Source of the DNA: Gordonia sp. PP30
GTDB taxonomy: Bacteria > Actinomycetota > Actinomycetes > Mycobacteriales > Mycobacteriaceae
Assembly (NCBI RefSeq): GCF_023100845.1
Contig: NZ_CP095864.1
Location: 3,410,001-3,474,000, forward strand
Length of the DNA stretch: 64,000 nucleotides
Reading direction: 5' to 3'
In this document: positions 49,060 through 56,635 of the stretch, piece by piece
Layout: every line of letters begins with the position of its first letter
Position numbering within the stretch: position 1 is the stretch's first letter
Notes under the pieces: generated by a model
What the model was told of the DNA's origin: nothing
Database searches by the model: none
The model's input: only the letters and a program-made list of their open reading frames with translations
Made by a program: the position numbers and the translations under genes

Positions 49060-49946
49060 GCCCCCAGCTCCTTCAGTTCGTCGGCGCTCAGCAGCACCAG
49101 ACCGCTGCTGTGCTCGTTAACAGGCAGACCCTCGGAGGCGAGCGCGTCACGCAGTGCAATCTCCCGCTGCGGCCGGACCCGAGGAACAAACCGGCGACGG
49201 CCCCCGTAGTTGCCGGTGTCGTGCGCGTAGATGAACTCGCGTCCCTTCGCGGTCGGCTTGCGATGGTCGTAGCCGTCCGCGAAAGATCCGTCCGCGCGCT
49301 CGCGGGTGTTGTGCTGGTTGATCAGGTAGCCCTGCGAGTACAAATGCTTGTCGAAGTCCGTCTTGCGGACGTCGGAGAAGTACTTCTTGCCGAACGTGGT
49401 CAGGTCGATCCCGTCGCCGCCCTCGATTGCGGCCCGGCGCCGCTGCTCCACCGCGAGACGCCGCTCCGCGCGGTCGGCGCGAATCCGCTCTCCCCTCGCA
49501 ATCTCGACGGCCTTCGCGACACGCGCCGACTCGGCCTCGATTACGGCGAGAGGATCGGACATGTCGACCTGCTGCGCGGTCTCGGCCTCACGAGTGCGGA
49601 TCGCGAAGTATGCGAGGGCGGCGGCGACTTCGGGCTTGCGTGGGTCGCCGCACATGGCGACCTGGTAGGCGGCGAAGCGCGTCAGCTCGACGTCCTCGGC
49701 GGGCCGTCCGCCCTCCGCGCCGGGGTTTTTGACGGCTCCGGCAAAATGGCTGGTCACGGCGTTTCCCTGCGCCTCAACCGCAGTCTTCGCGCGATCAATC
49801 GCGTCGGCGAACCGCCGCCAGCTGTCGTACCCGAGCAGCGGCATGAGGTCGCGGGCGGACCAGAATTCGGTGCCGTCGTCACGAGTGCGGCGGATCGCGT
49901 CGAACGGCGACGGACCGCTCAGCGCGGGTTGGTTGGTATCGTGCAT
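49056..49946 (-). CDS. DinD/BRO-type antirepressor
   Basis: This 296-residue protein has the BRO-like N-terminal domain FDAIRRTRDDGTEFWSARDL followed by LGYDSWRRFADAID, the usual start of DinD and phage antirepressors. The C-terminal part (LINQHNTRERADGSFADGYD, GREFIYAHD) is a KilA/P63C-like end. AAGGAG lies before the ATG. It is probably an early gene that relieves repression or responds to DNA damage. Confidence 0.8.
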   Translation of the reverse strand: MHDTNQPALSGPSPFDAIRRTRDDGTEFWSARDLMPLLGYDSWRRFADAIDRAKTAVEAQGNAVTSHFAGAVKNPGAEGGRPAEDVELTRFAAYQVAMCGDPRKPEVAAALAYFAIRTREAETAQQVDMSDPLAVIEAESARVAKAVEIARGERIRADRAERRLAVEQRRRAAIEGGDGIDLTTFGKKYFSDVRKTDFDKHLYSQGYLINQHNTRERADGSFADGYDHRKPTAKGREFIYAHDTGNYGGRRRFVPRVRPQREIALRDALASEGLPVNEHSSGLVLLSADELKELGA

Positions 49947-50009
49947 GGTGTTGAACTCCTTCCCGAGTTCTCGTTGGCCCTCGACCGTTCGCCCGGTCGG
50001 GGGCCGCTT

Positions 50010-50291
50010 TCATGCGGCTGGTGTCGACTGTTTCGGTGAAACATCAAACACCTCGACCCGAAAAAGCTGGCCGGGCGGCAACTTGAGCGCCCGCTCGATC
50101 GCGGCCGCCCGCCGCGGATGAATCCGCTTCGCGTTGCCGTTCGCCAGGTTCGAGATCGTGGTGTGCGAGCACGCCATCGGGGTCTTGCGCCGCTCCTTAC
50201 GGAGGATCGTGCTCACCTCGTCGGCGAGTCCCCGGTACGTGAACCCTCCAAACTCAACCGACGCCGCGAACTGCTCCGGCGTGGCGTGCAT
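50010..50291 (-). CDS. Cro-like HTH regulator
   Basis: This 93-residue protein has an XRE-type helix-turn-helix (FTYRGLADEVSTIL, then CSHTTISNLANGNAKRIHPR). It is the first gene of the minus-strand early operon and is divergent from the repressor. The consensus-like promoter at 50352-50379 reads into it. An AGGAGG lies 35 bases before the ATG, so the leader is long or the true start is non-standard. Confidence 0.8.
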   Translation of the reverse strand: MHATPEQFAASVEFGGFTYRGLADEVSTILRKERRKTPMACSHTTISNLANGNAKRIHPRRAAAIERALKLPPGQLFRVEVFDVSPKQSTPAA

Positions 50292-50341
50292 GATGGCGCG
50301 GGCTGCGGTGCTAATTTCCCTCTCACCTCCTCTGTTGTGGT

Positions 50342-50379
50342 GTTGCGTGCAACGGTACTACACCGTCCAGCAATGTCAA
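50342..50379 (-). promoter_or_regulatory. early (Cro-side) promoter with operator dyad
   Basis: On the minus strand TTGACA (50379-50374) is followed after 16 bases by TACCGT (50357-50352). A perfect dyad GTTGC-GT-GCAAC at 50342-50353 covers the start point. This is the best promoter in the region, and the dyad is the likely operator of the repressor or of the Cro-like protein. Confidence 0.7.
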
Positions 50380-50501
50380 CCCTGAATCGGGAATCTTCGG
50401 CCGATATGCTGCCTGAACAGGAATTACGCGCGTGTTCTTTCTTGCCAGAGTGGCGCGCCGACCTGTTGCATCATCAGAGTCGAGGCGAGGACGGTTGCAC
50501 T

Positions 50502-51119
50502 GTGAGCATGGACAACCCCAGCGAGGTACCGGAGCAATGGTGGCCGTACTTCCGCAAGCAAGGGATGGACGGGCTCACCTTCCGCGAACTGGACCGCAAG
50601 GTCGATGGAGTGTCGCTGACAACCATCGTCCGAGCGCTCACGGGAGTAGGTCAGCCCACGCGGCGAGTGATCGAGAAGATCGCCGGCGCACTTGGGATGA
50701 CCCCGGAACGGTTCAACAGAGTCCGCGCCGACGTGATCGGCGCGCGTCACCGAGAACCATTCCAACTCCCCCAGCGAGCGGACGAACTCGAAGATCACGA
50801 GCGCGAGCTGATCACCGGACTGGTTCACGCGCTCCTCGATGCAAGGGACCGCCATGCTGACCAATCCCCCACCCCCGCTGATCCGCCGGCCGAGGCCACG
50901 CGAACACCGGGCCCGCCGAGTGAAGGTAAGAAGACCAGCGCGGGTTACAAGCCCGAAGACCTAGACGACGATGAGGATGTCGTCATGCCCGCTGGCTTCG
51001 AGAACATCGGCCGCGGAGACGTCGCCCTCGCAGGCCAGCAGGGAGACAAGGGTGCCCGCGACGAACCGGCACCCGGGGAGCAGCCTGAACCGATCCCCGA
51101 CGATGATGACCTGCCGTGA
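50502..51119 (+). CDS. phage immunity repressor (candidate)
   Basis: This 205-residue protein has an HTH-like domain (LTFRELDRKVDGVSLTTIVR, then GVGQPTRRVIEKIAGALGMT) in the first 80 residues. The C-terminal half is long, acidic and proline-rich, without an S24 peptidase. The GTG has GAGGACGG seven bases upstream, and an ATG lies two codons later. It diverges from the Cro-like gene, the classical repressor position. Confidence 0.7.
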   Translation: MSMDNPSEVPEQWWPYFRKQGMDGLTFRELDRKVDGVSLTTIVRALTGVGQPTRRVIEKIAGALGMTPERFNRVRADVIGARHREPFQLPQRADELEDHERELITGLVHALLDARDRHADQSPTPADPPAEATRTPGPPSEGKKTSAGYKPEDLDDDEDVVMPAGFENIGRGDVALAGQQGDKGARDEPAPGEQPEPIPDDDDLP

Positions 51120-51158
51120 GAATCGCCATTCAATACCGCTCAGGCCCCGCCGTGGCCG

Positions 51159-51164
51159 TATCCT
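51159..51164 (+). promoter_or_regulatory. leaderless -10 box of the toxin-antitoxin pair
   Basis: TATCCT fits TANNNT and lies six bases before the ATG at 51171. Confidence 0.55.
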
Positions 51165-51170
51165 GTCCGT

Positions 51171-51323
51171 ATGGGCACCACACCACGCGAGCAGTCGCAC
51201 CATGTTGACGTCACACGGGTCAGCAGGGTGCAGTTCCAGCGCATGATGAAGACCCCCGCTCGCCCATCGAACGAGCTTCGTGACGCAATGCGCGAGCGTC
51301 AGCGGGCCCGCCGCGCCAGTTGA
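51171..51323 (+). CDS. putative antitoxin of the GNAT module
   Basis: This is a 50-residue basic protein, MGTTPREQSHHVDVTRVSRV at the start, ending with an arginine-rich helix (RERQRARRAS). Its TGA overlaps the TTG start of the acetyltransferase (TTGA). It is shorter than usual TacA/DUF1778 antitoxins, so the assignment is by pairing. Confidence 0.55.
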   Translation: MGTTPREQSHHVDVTRVSRVQFQRMMKTPARPSNELRDAMRERQRARRAS

Positions 51324-51814
51324 GCCGCGGTATAGAACGTCTCACTGAGGCGCACTGCTTCGACTTCTTCGACTGTGGCGAACCGGAACTGGACTCGTGG
51401 CCGCAGAAGCACGCCCTTGAAGACCAGGAACTAGGCCGTTCTGCCACCCATGTATGGACTGATGACGGCGGCGAGTACGTTGTCGGGTACTTCACGCTCC
51501 TGCCAACGATCACGCGTGCGGAAGATGGCGGCATATTCTCCATCATCAAGCCGAATCGTTATCAGGCTCAGGAGGTGCCCGGGGTGCTGATCGGGAAACT
51601 GGCACTGGATCGGAGCCTCCGCGGCTCAGGGGAGGGCATGAACTTGCTCGCCGACGCACTCACGATCGCCGTCGACGCGATGATGTTGATCGGTGGCCGT
51701 CACGTCCTGGTCGACCCGATGAAGGACCGCGACAAGCTCCGCGCCTGGTACATCGGTGTCGGGTTCAGGGAGATCGAAGGGTCCGACCGGTTGTACATCG
51801 ACTTCCGCGAATGA
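51320..51814 (+). CDS. GNAT-family acetyltransferase toxin
   Basis: This is a 164-residue protein with the GNAT toxin signature FDCGEPELDSWPQKHA at 14-29, then VVGYFTLLP and VLIGKLALDRSLRGSGEG, the acetyl-CoA loop. It matches the TacT/AtaT class, which acetylates charged tRNAs and stops translation. It starts at TTG inside the upstream stop. It may stabilise the prophage or act against other phages. Confidence 0.78.
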   Translation: MSRGIERLTEAHCFDFFDCGEPELDSWPQKHALEDQELGRSATHVWTDDGGEYVVGYFTLLPTITRAEDGGIFSIIKPNRYQAQEVPGVLIGKLALDRSLRGSGEGMNLLADALTIAVDAMMLIGGRHVLVDPMKDRDKLRAWYIGVGFREIEGSDRLYIDFRE

Positions 51815-51861
51815 CATCAGTGTAGTTCCTGGTCACAGCATTTTCTGTCGGTGGCCTCGGC

Positions 51862-51867
51862 TACCTT
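51862..51867 (+). promoter_or_regulatory. leaderless -10 box of the ImmA-like gene
   Basis: TACCTT fits TANNNT and lies seven bases before the ATG at 51875. Confidence 0.5.
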
Positions 51868-51874
51868 TCACCAC

Positions 51875-52285
51875 ATGCACAATCCCTGGGGGTACCTCGC
51901 CGAACATCATCCGACCGTCCGCGTCCACTGGACCAGACTGCCCGGACAGCTCCGCGGATTCACCGACGGACTGCACATCTGGATGGACGACCGCCTCACC
52001 CAAGTGCAGCGCCGCGTCACCCTCTGCCACGAGACCATCCACATCGAGCGCGGCATCATCTGCGACGACCCCCACGAAGAACGCTACGTCGACCAGCTCA
52101 CCGCCCGACGCCTGATCTCCACCGGCCAACTGGTCGACGCCCTCCGCTGGCACCGCCACCCATCCCTCCCCGGCCTCGCCGACGCACTCTGGGTGGAGCC
52201 CGGCACCGTGCGATGCCGCCTCGACACCATGAGCACCGACGAGCAAGCCCAGATCGAAGCCGAGCTCGGGGACATCGCATGCTGA
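51875..52285 (+). CDS. ImmA/IrrE-like metallopeptidase
   Basis: This is a 136-residue protein with the zinc-binding motif HETIHIE (an HExxH) at about residues 56-62. ImmA proteins cleave phage repressors after damage, which fits its place beside the repressor. The start is chosen because the TANNNT box sits seven bases before this ATG; longer frames start upstream. Its stop overlaps the next ATG. Confidence 0.78.
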   Translation: MHNPWGYLAEHHPTVRVHWTRLPGQLRGFTDGLHIWMDDRLTQVQRRVTLCHETIHIERGIICDDPHEERYVDQLTARRLISTGQLVDALRWHRHPSLPGLADALWVEPGTVRCRLDTMSTDEQAQIEAELGDIAC

Positions 52286-52470
52286 GCGACGAAGAGCACC
52301 GGATCATGCAGGCCGCGCAGAACGGCACCACCATGGCGCTCGCCGAAGAACTCGGGATCAGCCACACCCGGCTCATGCAGCGCCTCAACCACATGATCGA
52401 CCGGCAAGACGTCCTCGCCGCCTACCCGACACTCACCTACCGGCTGCGCCGCATCACCCGACGAGGCTAG
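52279..52470 (+). CDS. DUF3263-like HTH protein
   Basis: This is a 63-residue protein, MLSDEEHRIMQAAQ at the start and LGISHTRLMQRLNHMIDRQD in the middle, ending YRLRRITRRG. The pattern matches DUF3263 proteins of actinobacteria. It starts within the end of the ImmA-like gene and ends over the integrase stop. Likely DNA-binding; it might help excision. Confidence 0.68.
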   Translation: MLSDEEHRIMQAAQNGTTMALAEELGISHTRLMQRLNHMIDRQDVLAAYPTLTYRLRRITRRG

Positions 52471-53573
52471 GCGAGGATCTTCCCAATAGCGTCAGCCGCC
52501 GCCTTCGCCGAGGTTCGGTCGAGGTGCCCGTACGTGCCGATCGTGGTCGTGATCGATTCGTGGCCGAGGTGCTGCTGAATCACCGGCAGCGGGATCCCAG
52601 CCTGGATCATCCAGGACGCGCACGTGTGCCGTAGGTCGTGCACGCGGGGCGTCTTGGTCAGTCGGGGTGTCTGGTCACCGTCCTCGCGGGCTGCGGACGC
52701 TTTCGTGAGGGCGGGGAGCCAGGCGCGGTTGCGGTACAGCTGGTGGGACACGGGGCCGCCTGTGCGGGTCGGGAAGGCGAGGGCTTCGCCGGGGCGGTCG
52801 AGGTCCACGAGCGCGATCACCGAGGCGGGCACGTTGATGGTGCGCTGCCCCTTCTTCGTCTTCGTCGTCCCCAGCCGCCGGTCGACGTGGCTGCCGGTGT
52901 ACTTCCACGCCTTACTCACACGCGCCGTCCCGTCGGCGGCGTTGATGTCGGCGACCGTGAGGGCCGTCGCTTCCCCGAATCGCATTCCGGTCGCGACGAG
53001 CCACCGCGTGAGTGGCTGCCACCGCGGCGTCATCGCGTCGTGCAGGAGGTCGAACTCGCTGCGGGTGAGGAAGCACATCTCGTTGCCATCCTTGCGCGGC
53101 AGCCGGGTGTGGTCGCACGGGTTCTTCGTGATCTTCCCAGCGCGCACCGCATGATTCAGGGCGCCGGCCAGGAAGCCATGCTTGTTCGCGATGGTCTTTC
53201 CGCTCCCGGCCAGGCCGTTCACCCAGCGGGCGACCACAGTGTCGGTGACCGCGGCCAGCGGCATGGCGCCGAGGTCGGCGATGTCGTTCGTGACGTAGGC
53301 GCGGTAGCGGTCGCGGGTGCCGTCCTCGACGCCGGTGAGGGTGTCGATGTGCCCGGTGCACCACTGGGCGAGGGTGATCTGTGCGAGGCCGTCGTCGATG
53401 AGGTCGATGATCCTGAACGCCTCGGCGGGGCCGTACAGGTCGACGTTGCGTTTGAAGGATTCGGCGGACACCGCGTCGACGAAGGTGAGGGAGCGGTCGC
53501 GGCCGTCCTGGCGCCACCGGACGCGCCATGTCGTGGTGCCGTCGGAGTGCTCGCGGGCCTGAACACTAGCCAT
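52467..53573 (-). CDS. int: tyrosine integrase of the prophage
   Basis: This is a 368-residue integrase. The N-terminal arm-binding and core-binding domains cover residues 1-165. The catalytic domain has R198 (ATGMRFGEA), H312 and R315 (VHDLRHT), H338 (HLGHES) and the nucleophile Y348 (GTYGHL). It inserts the phage at the 26-bp core in tRNA-Ala about 500 bases away. The ATG at 53573 overlaps the HNH gene by eight bases, so both are probably on one transcript. Confidence 0.93.
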   Translation of the reverse strand: MASVQAREHSDGTTTWRVRWRQDGRDRSLTFVDAVSAESFKRNVDLYGPAEAFRIIDLIDDGLAQITLAQWCTGHIDTLTGVEDGTRDRYRAYVTNDIADLGAMPLAAVTDTVVARWVNGLAGSGKTIANKHGFLAGALNHAVRAGKITKNPCDHTRLPRKDGNEMCFLTRSEFDLLHDAMTPRWQPLTRWLVATGMRFGEATALTVADINAADGTARVSKAWKYTGSHVDRRLGTTKTKKGQRTINVPASVIALVDLDRPGEALAFPTRTGGPVSHQLYRNRAWLPALTKASAAREDGDQTPRLTKTPRVHDLRHTCASWMIQAGIPLPVIQQHLGHESITTTIGTYGHLDRTSAKAAADAIGKILA

Positions 53574-53964
53574 GGCGGACCCTCCTGCGCCCCGACGGCG
53601 TGTACAGCGCCTTCTCTTCTTCGGGTATACGCCGCAGACGTCCTCCGTCGGCGACACTGATCCACCCCAGCGGAGGCCTGGTGATCCTCGACGAGTTTTC
53701 GACGTCGGACACTTCTTCGAGGTGAAGCGGGTTGACGCACCCCTTGTTTCCGCATAGGTGGTCCACCGTCATACCATCCGAGGCGGGGCGGCCATGGTGA
53801 AGTTCCCATGCGACGCGGTGGGCTCGGTACGAGCGGCCATCCAACGTCAGGAGTCCGTATCCACGACTTCGCGATCCGACCCATTCGATACAGCCCCATC
53901 GACCGGGTCTTGTGCGAGCAAAGAACGCGACATCGGTGATATTCGTGGCCGCGGCGGGGAGCAT
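53566..53964 (-). CDS. HNH protein in front of the integrase
   Basis: This is a 132-residue HNH homing-type nuclease, with CIEWVGSRSRGYGLLTLDG and AHRVAWELHHG, then TVDHLCGNKGCVNPLHLE. The TAGAAT box seven bases before the ATG at 53964 suggests a leaderless start. It shares a transcript with the integrase. It may be a mobile gene that uses the integrase promoter or supplies one. Confidence 0.8.
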   Translation of the reverse strand: MLPAAATNITDVAFFARTRPGRWGCIEWVGSRSRGYGLLTLDGRSYRAHRVAWELHHGRPASDGMTVDHLCGNKGCVNPLHLEEVSDVENSSRITRPPLGWISVADGGRLRRIPEEEKALYTPSGRRRVRHG

Positions 53965-53971
53965 GTACCGC

Positions 53972-53977
53972 ATTCTA
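53972..53977 (-). promoter_or_regulatory. leaderless -10 box of the HNH-integrase unit
   Basis: TAGAAT on the minus strand fits TANNNT and ends seven bases before the ATG at 53964. Confidence 0.5.
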
Positions 53978-54074
53978 CCAGGACACATCGCTAATCTTGT
54001 GGCCCCGCGATGTGGCCTGGTGTGTGTCGGCGGCATCTGAACTTCGTCTACCTGCATCGATGTGCCGATTTTTG

Positions 54075-54100
54075 GTGGAGCTAAGGGGACTCGAACCCCT
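54075..54100. repeat. attR core (26 bp)
   Basis: This is identical to attL 4883-4908 and comprises the 3' end of tRNA-Ala plus one base beyond it, so integration leaves the tRNA gene whole on this side. Confidence 0.9.
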
Positions 54101-54148
54101 GACCCCCACACTGCCAGTGTGGTGCGCTACCAGCTGCGCCATAGCCCC
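54076..54148 (-). tRNA. tRNA-Ala (anticodon GGC)
   Basis: This 73-base gene has an acceptor stem GGGGCTA/TAGCTCC, the D arm around GCGCAGCTGGTAGCGC, the anticodon stem CCACA/TGTGG with loop CTGGCAG (anticodon GGC), and the T arm AGGGGTTCGAGTCCCCT. The 3' CCA is not encoded. It reads the alanine codon GCC, and its 3' end is the phage attachment site. Confidence 0.93.
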
Positions 54149-54286
54149 GTGTTCAGTTGTTCACCCTCGCGGGTGCGTTAGCTAAACTACCCGACCACGC
54201 AAACGACAACCAAATCACCAGGTCACGACCCCTGTTCACGACTCCCACTACCCTCGAAGAGAGGAAACGAATCACAGGGAGTCATC

Positions 54287-54772
54287 ATGAGCACACAGAC
54301 CCGGAACACCCGACGCGCCGCCGTCGCGGCGGCGCTCGGCACCGCCCTGATCCTCGCACCCGCCACGGCCACCGCCGGGGCCGCGCCGTTCGTGCCGGGC
54401 GGACGCGATGCGCACACCGCCCAGACACCCACCACCGCCTACGGTCCGGCCTGCGCCGGCGAGGTGACCGGCTTCGCCCGCGCGGCGAGCGAGGCCCCCG
54501 GGACCGTCGACTTCGGGGTGAGCGGCGGCTTCTTCGGAATCTCCGGCGACGGGAAGCCGTGCGCGGTGCGCGCGACCGTCCACTGGACCAATCTAACCAC
54601 CGGACGTCACGGTGCGGTGAGCGGCCTGGCGCGCGGCAACCTGCCCGGCCTGGGCGAGAATCAGAGCGGATTCAGCAAGCACGTCACGACCGGCCGCGGC
54701 ACCGTCCGGTTCAGCGTCACGACCGACCGCCCGCACCTCGCACAACCCGCGGTGACGATCCGCACCTACTGA
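54287..54772 (+). CDS. secreted protein, unknown function
   Basis: This 161-residue protein has a signal peptide with arginines, then a hydrophobic stretch (AAVAAALGTALILAPATATA) and AGAAP as the likely cleavage region. Two cysteines (in GPACAG and KPCAV) could form a disulphide in the exported beta-rich domain. GGGAG before the ATG supports the start. Families of small secreted actinobacterial proteins look like this; function unknown. Confidence 0.75.
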   Translation: MSTQTRNTRRAAVAAALGTALILAPATATAGAAPFVPGGRDAHTAQTPTTAYGPACAGEVTGFARAASEAPGTVDFGVSGGFFGISGDGKPCAVRATVHWTNLTTGRHGAVSGLARGNLPGLGENQSGFSKHVTTGRGTVRFSVTTDRPHLAQPAVTIRTY

Positions 54773-54785
54773 CCGCAGCCGGCGG

Positions 54786-55232
54786 TCAGAGCCAGCCGCC
54801 GAAGTCGCTCGCACCCCGTGGACCCCACGGGGTGACGGCGAGGGCGCGCAGCGTCGTGTCCACCGCGTCGTCGCCCGCCGCGGCCCGCCAACGACCGACC
54901 TCCGCGGCGAACGCCTCACCCGACAGCCGCAGCATCTCCCGCCCGCGAGCCGTCGGCACCAGAACCCGGACACGCCCGTCGACCGGATGGGGCTCACGCG
55001 CGAGGAACCCCAGCTCCTCCAGCCCCGCCGCCGTCTTCGCCGCCGCCTGTTTCGACACTCCGAGCCGCTCCCCCAGCTCGACGCTGCTGCAGCCGTCGCC
55101 GAGCGCCTGCATCGCGAAGCCGTGCGTCGCCCGCACGCCCGAGAACCCGGCGTCGTCGAGGCGCGCGTGCACGGCGTCGACCATGCCGCGGAAGGCGGAG
55201 AGGAGCAGGAAGGGCATCGCGACGTCGTCCAC
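54786..55232 (-). CDS. MarR-family regulator
   Basis: This 148-residue regulator has a winged helix (SVELGERLGVSKQAAAKTAA, then VDGRVRVLVPT). The GTG at 55232 is preferred because TAGGCT lies seven bases before it (leaderless); the longer frame would begin inside the operator. It probably represses itself and the divergent cupin gene through the inverted repeats at 55250-55297. Confidence 0.82.
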   Translation of the reverse strand: MDDVAMPFLLLSAFRGMVDAVHARLDDAGFSGVRATHGFAMQALGDGCSSVELGERLGVSKQAAAKTAAGLEELGFLAREPHPVDGRVRVLVPTARGREMLRLSGEAFAAEVGRWRAAAGDDAVDTTLRALAVTPWGPRGASDFGGWL

Positions 55233-55249
55233 GACCGCCAGCCTAACCC

Positions 55250-55297
55250 TTGTGGTCAATCTAGTTGTCGATCTATAGTCAACCTAGTTGACCACAA
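55250..55297. promoter_or_regulatory. operator between MarR and cupin genes
   Basis: The arms TTGTGGTCAA (55250-55259) and TTGACCACAA (55288-55297) form a perfect 10-bp inverted repeat. Between them lies a further partial dyad with two CTAG motifs. This is the likely MarR binding site, placed over the promoters of both divergent genes. Confidence 0.75.
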
Positions 55298-55315
55298 TTC
55301 TCGAGGGAGACCGCC

Positions 55316-55690
55316 ATGCCACACCTGACCGACCCCCGCGCCACCTACGACCTGCACGGCGTGACCTTCCGCGCCTTCGCGAACGGCACGACCGGCGCCA
55401 CCCGATTGGCCGCCTGGCGCGCCGACTTCCCGCCGCATTCCGACGGCGCGGCCCACTCGATGACCGAGGAAGAGGTGCTGCACATCCTGTCCGGATCGCT
55501 CGAGGTCGAGATCGACGACGACCGCTTCACCGCCCGGGCCGGCGACGCGGTCCTGGTCCCGCCGGGAACACGCTTCCGCATCAGCAACGCCACCGATCAG
55601 CCGGCGAGCCTCTGGGCCACCACCACGCGCGGCATGCAAGCGCAGATGGCCCACGACGGCGCGCGGATCGCGCCGCCCTGGGCTCAATAG
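55316..55690 (+). CDS. cupin-domain protein
   Basis: This is a 124-residue single-domain cupin (HSMTEEEVLHILSGSLEVEI, then GDAVLVPPGTRFRISN), the two conserved cupin motifs. GAGGGAG lies before the ATG. It is divergent from, and probably controlled by, the MarR gene. Small cupins act as sensors or enzymes; the substrate is unknown. Confidence 0.85.
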   Translation: MPHLTDPRATYDLHGVTFRAFANGTTGATRLAAWRADFPPHSDGAAHSMTEEEVLHILSGSLEVEIDDDRFTARAGDAVLVPPGTRFRISNATDQPASLWATTTRGMQAQMAHDGARIAPPWAQ

Positions 55691-55733
55691 TAAGAACTTT
55701 GCCCGGGGAATAGTAAGCGCGCATATTAAATGA

Positions 55734-56152
55734 ATGATCATCCTCGACGCCTGCACCTCCCACACCTCCCACTCGCCGGAGGCGGTGTTCGCTCGATGGG
55801 CCGACCCGGAGAGCTGGCCGCAGTGGGACATCGCGGTCCGCGAGGTGACCTTCACCGGTCAGGCGCACCTCGGCGCGTCCGGGCGCCTACGTCCGGTATC
55901 CGGTCCGGCCGCGAGATTCACCGTGACGGCGTACGAACCGGCCGCCTGTTCACGACGGCCTCCGCACTGCCGGGCGCGAGACTGATCTTCGAGCACCGGG
56001 CCTACCCGGCAGCGCGGGGCACGGACGTCGAGGTCGTCGTGGGTGTCGAGGGACCACTCGCTCCGCTGTGGAAGCGGCTCCTCGGCAGGAGCCTGCGCGA
56101 CTCGGCACAGTCGAACGTGACCGGGCTGCTCACTCATCTGGATGCGGCATGA
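55734..56152 (+). pseudogene. SRPBCC-family gene with a frameshift
   Basis: The first frame (55734 to about 55950) begins with SHSPEAVFARWADPESWPQW, the start of a START/SRPBCC lipid- or aromatic-binding domain. It continues to AYEP and then loses homology. The remainder, GRLFTTASALPGARLIFEHR through HLDAA to the stop at 56152, is in another frame. One base change near 55945 would restore a protein of about 139 residues. It may be a pseudogene or a sequencing error. It overlaps the next MarR gene by ATGA. Confidence 0.75.
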
Positions 56153-56622
56153 CGCACGATCGCCGCGGGGCCCTCGACACCGCGTACCCCGATCCGCAGA
56201 CCAGCACGGGGCTGATGCTGTGGCGGGTCACGAACTCGTGGCAGCGCACGATCCGCCACGCACTGGCGCCGTTCGATCTCACCCACGTGCAGTTCGTGCT
56301 CCTCGCGGTACTCGCCTCGATGGAGGACACCGCGACCGTCACGCAACGCGATCTCGCCGAGCACGCCGGGACCGACCACATGATGACCTCTCAGGTCCTT
56401 CGCGCGCTGGAGGGCAAAGGTCTCATCGAGCGCCACGCGCATCCGGCCGACCGCAGGGCCCGCACTCTCACCATCACCGCGGAGGGCATCCGCCTGGTGA
56501 ATCGGGCCAACGCAGCCGTCGAGGATGCGGATCGCCGCTACTTCGCGGTGCTCGGTGACGCCGCGCCGGGCTTCACCCGCTCACTGATCACGCTCGACGC
56601 GGAGAGCCCCCGACCCGGATAG
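56149..56622 (+). CDS. MarR-family regulator (second)
   Basis: This is a 157-residue regulator with a helical N-terminus (LMLWRVTNSWQRTIRHAL), winged helix TVTQRDLAEHAGTDHMMTSQ and RRARTLTITAEG. Its start overlaps the SRPBCC stop, so the two are a regulator-partner pair. Confidence 0.87.
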   Translation: MTHDRRGALDTAYPDPQTSTGLMLWRVTNSWQRTIRHALAPFDLTHVQFVLLAVLASMEDTATVTQRDLAEHAGTDHMMTSQVLRALEGKGLIERHAHPADRRARTLTITAEGIRLVNRANAAVEDADRRYFAVLGDAAPGFTRSLITLDAESPRPG

Positions 56623-56635
56623 CGGACCGCCCCGG

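Larger units (their letters stand above)
4883..54100. mobile_element. siphovirus prophage integrated in tRNA-Ala(GGC)
   Basis: The segment between the two 26-bp att copies holds a full phage programme: integrase, repressor and Cro-like genes, replication and recombination genes, terminase, portal, protease, HK97-type capsid, connectors, tail tube, chaperones, a 1724-residue tape measure, minor tail proteins, endolysin and holin. No structural gene is visibly broken. One minus-strand block covers 7081-49946, with plus-strand accessory blocks at both ends. It is likely inducible, but that cannot be read from sequence alone. Confidence 0.95.
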
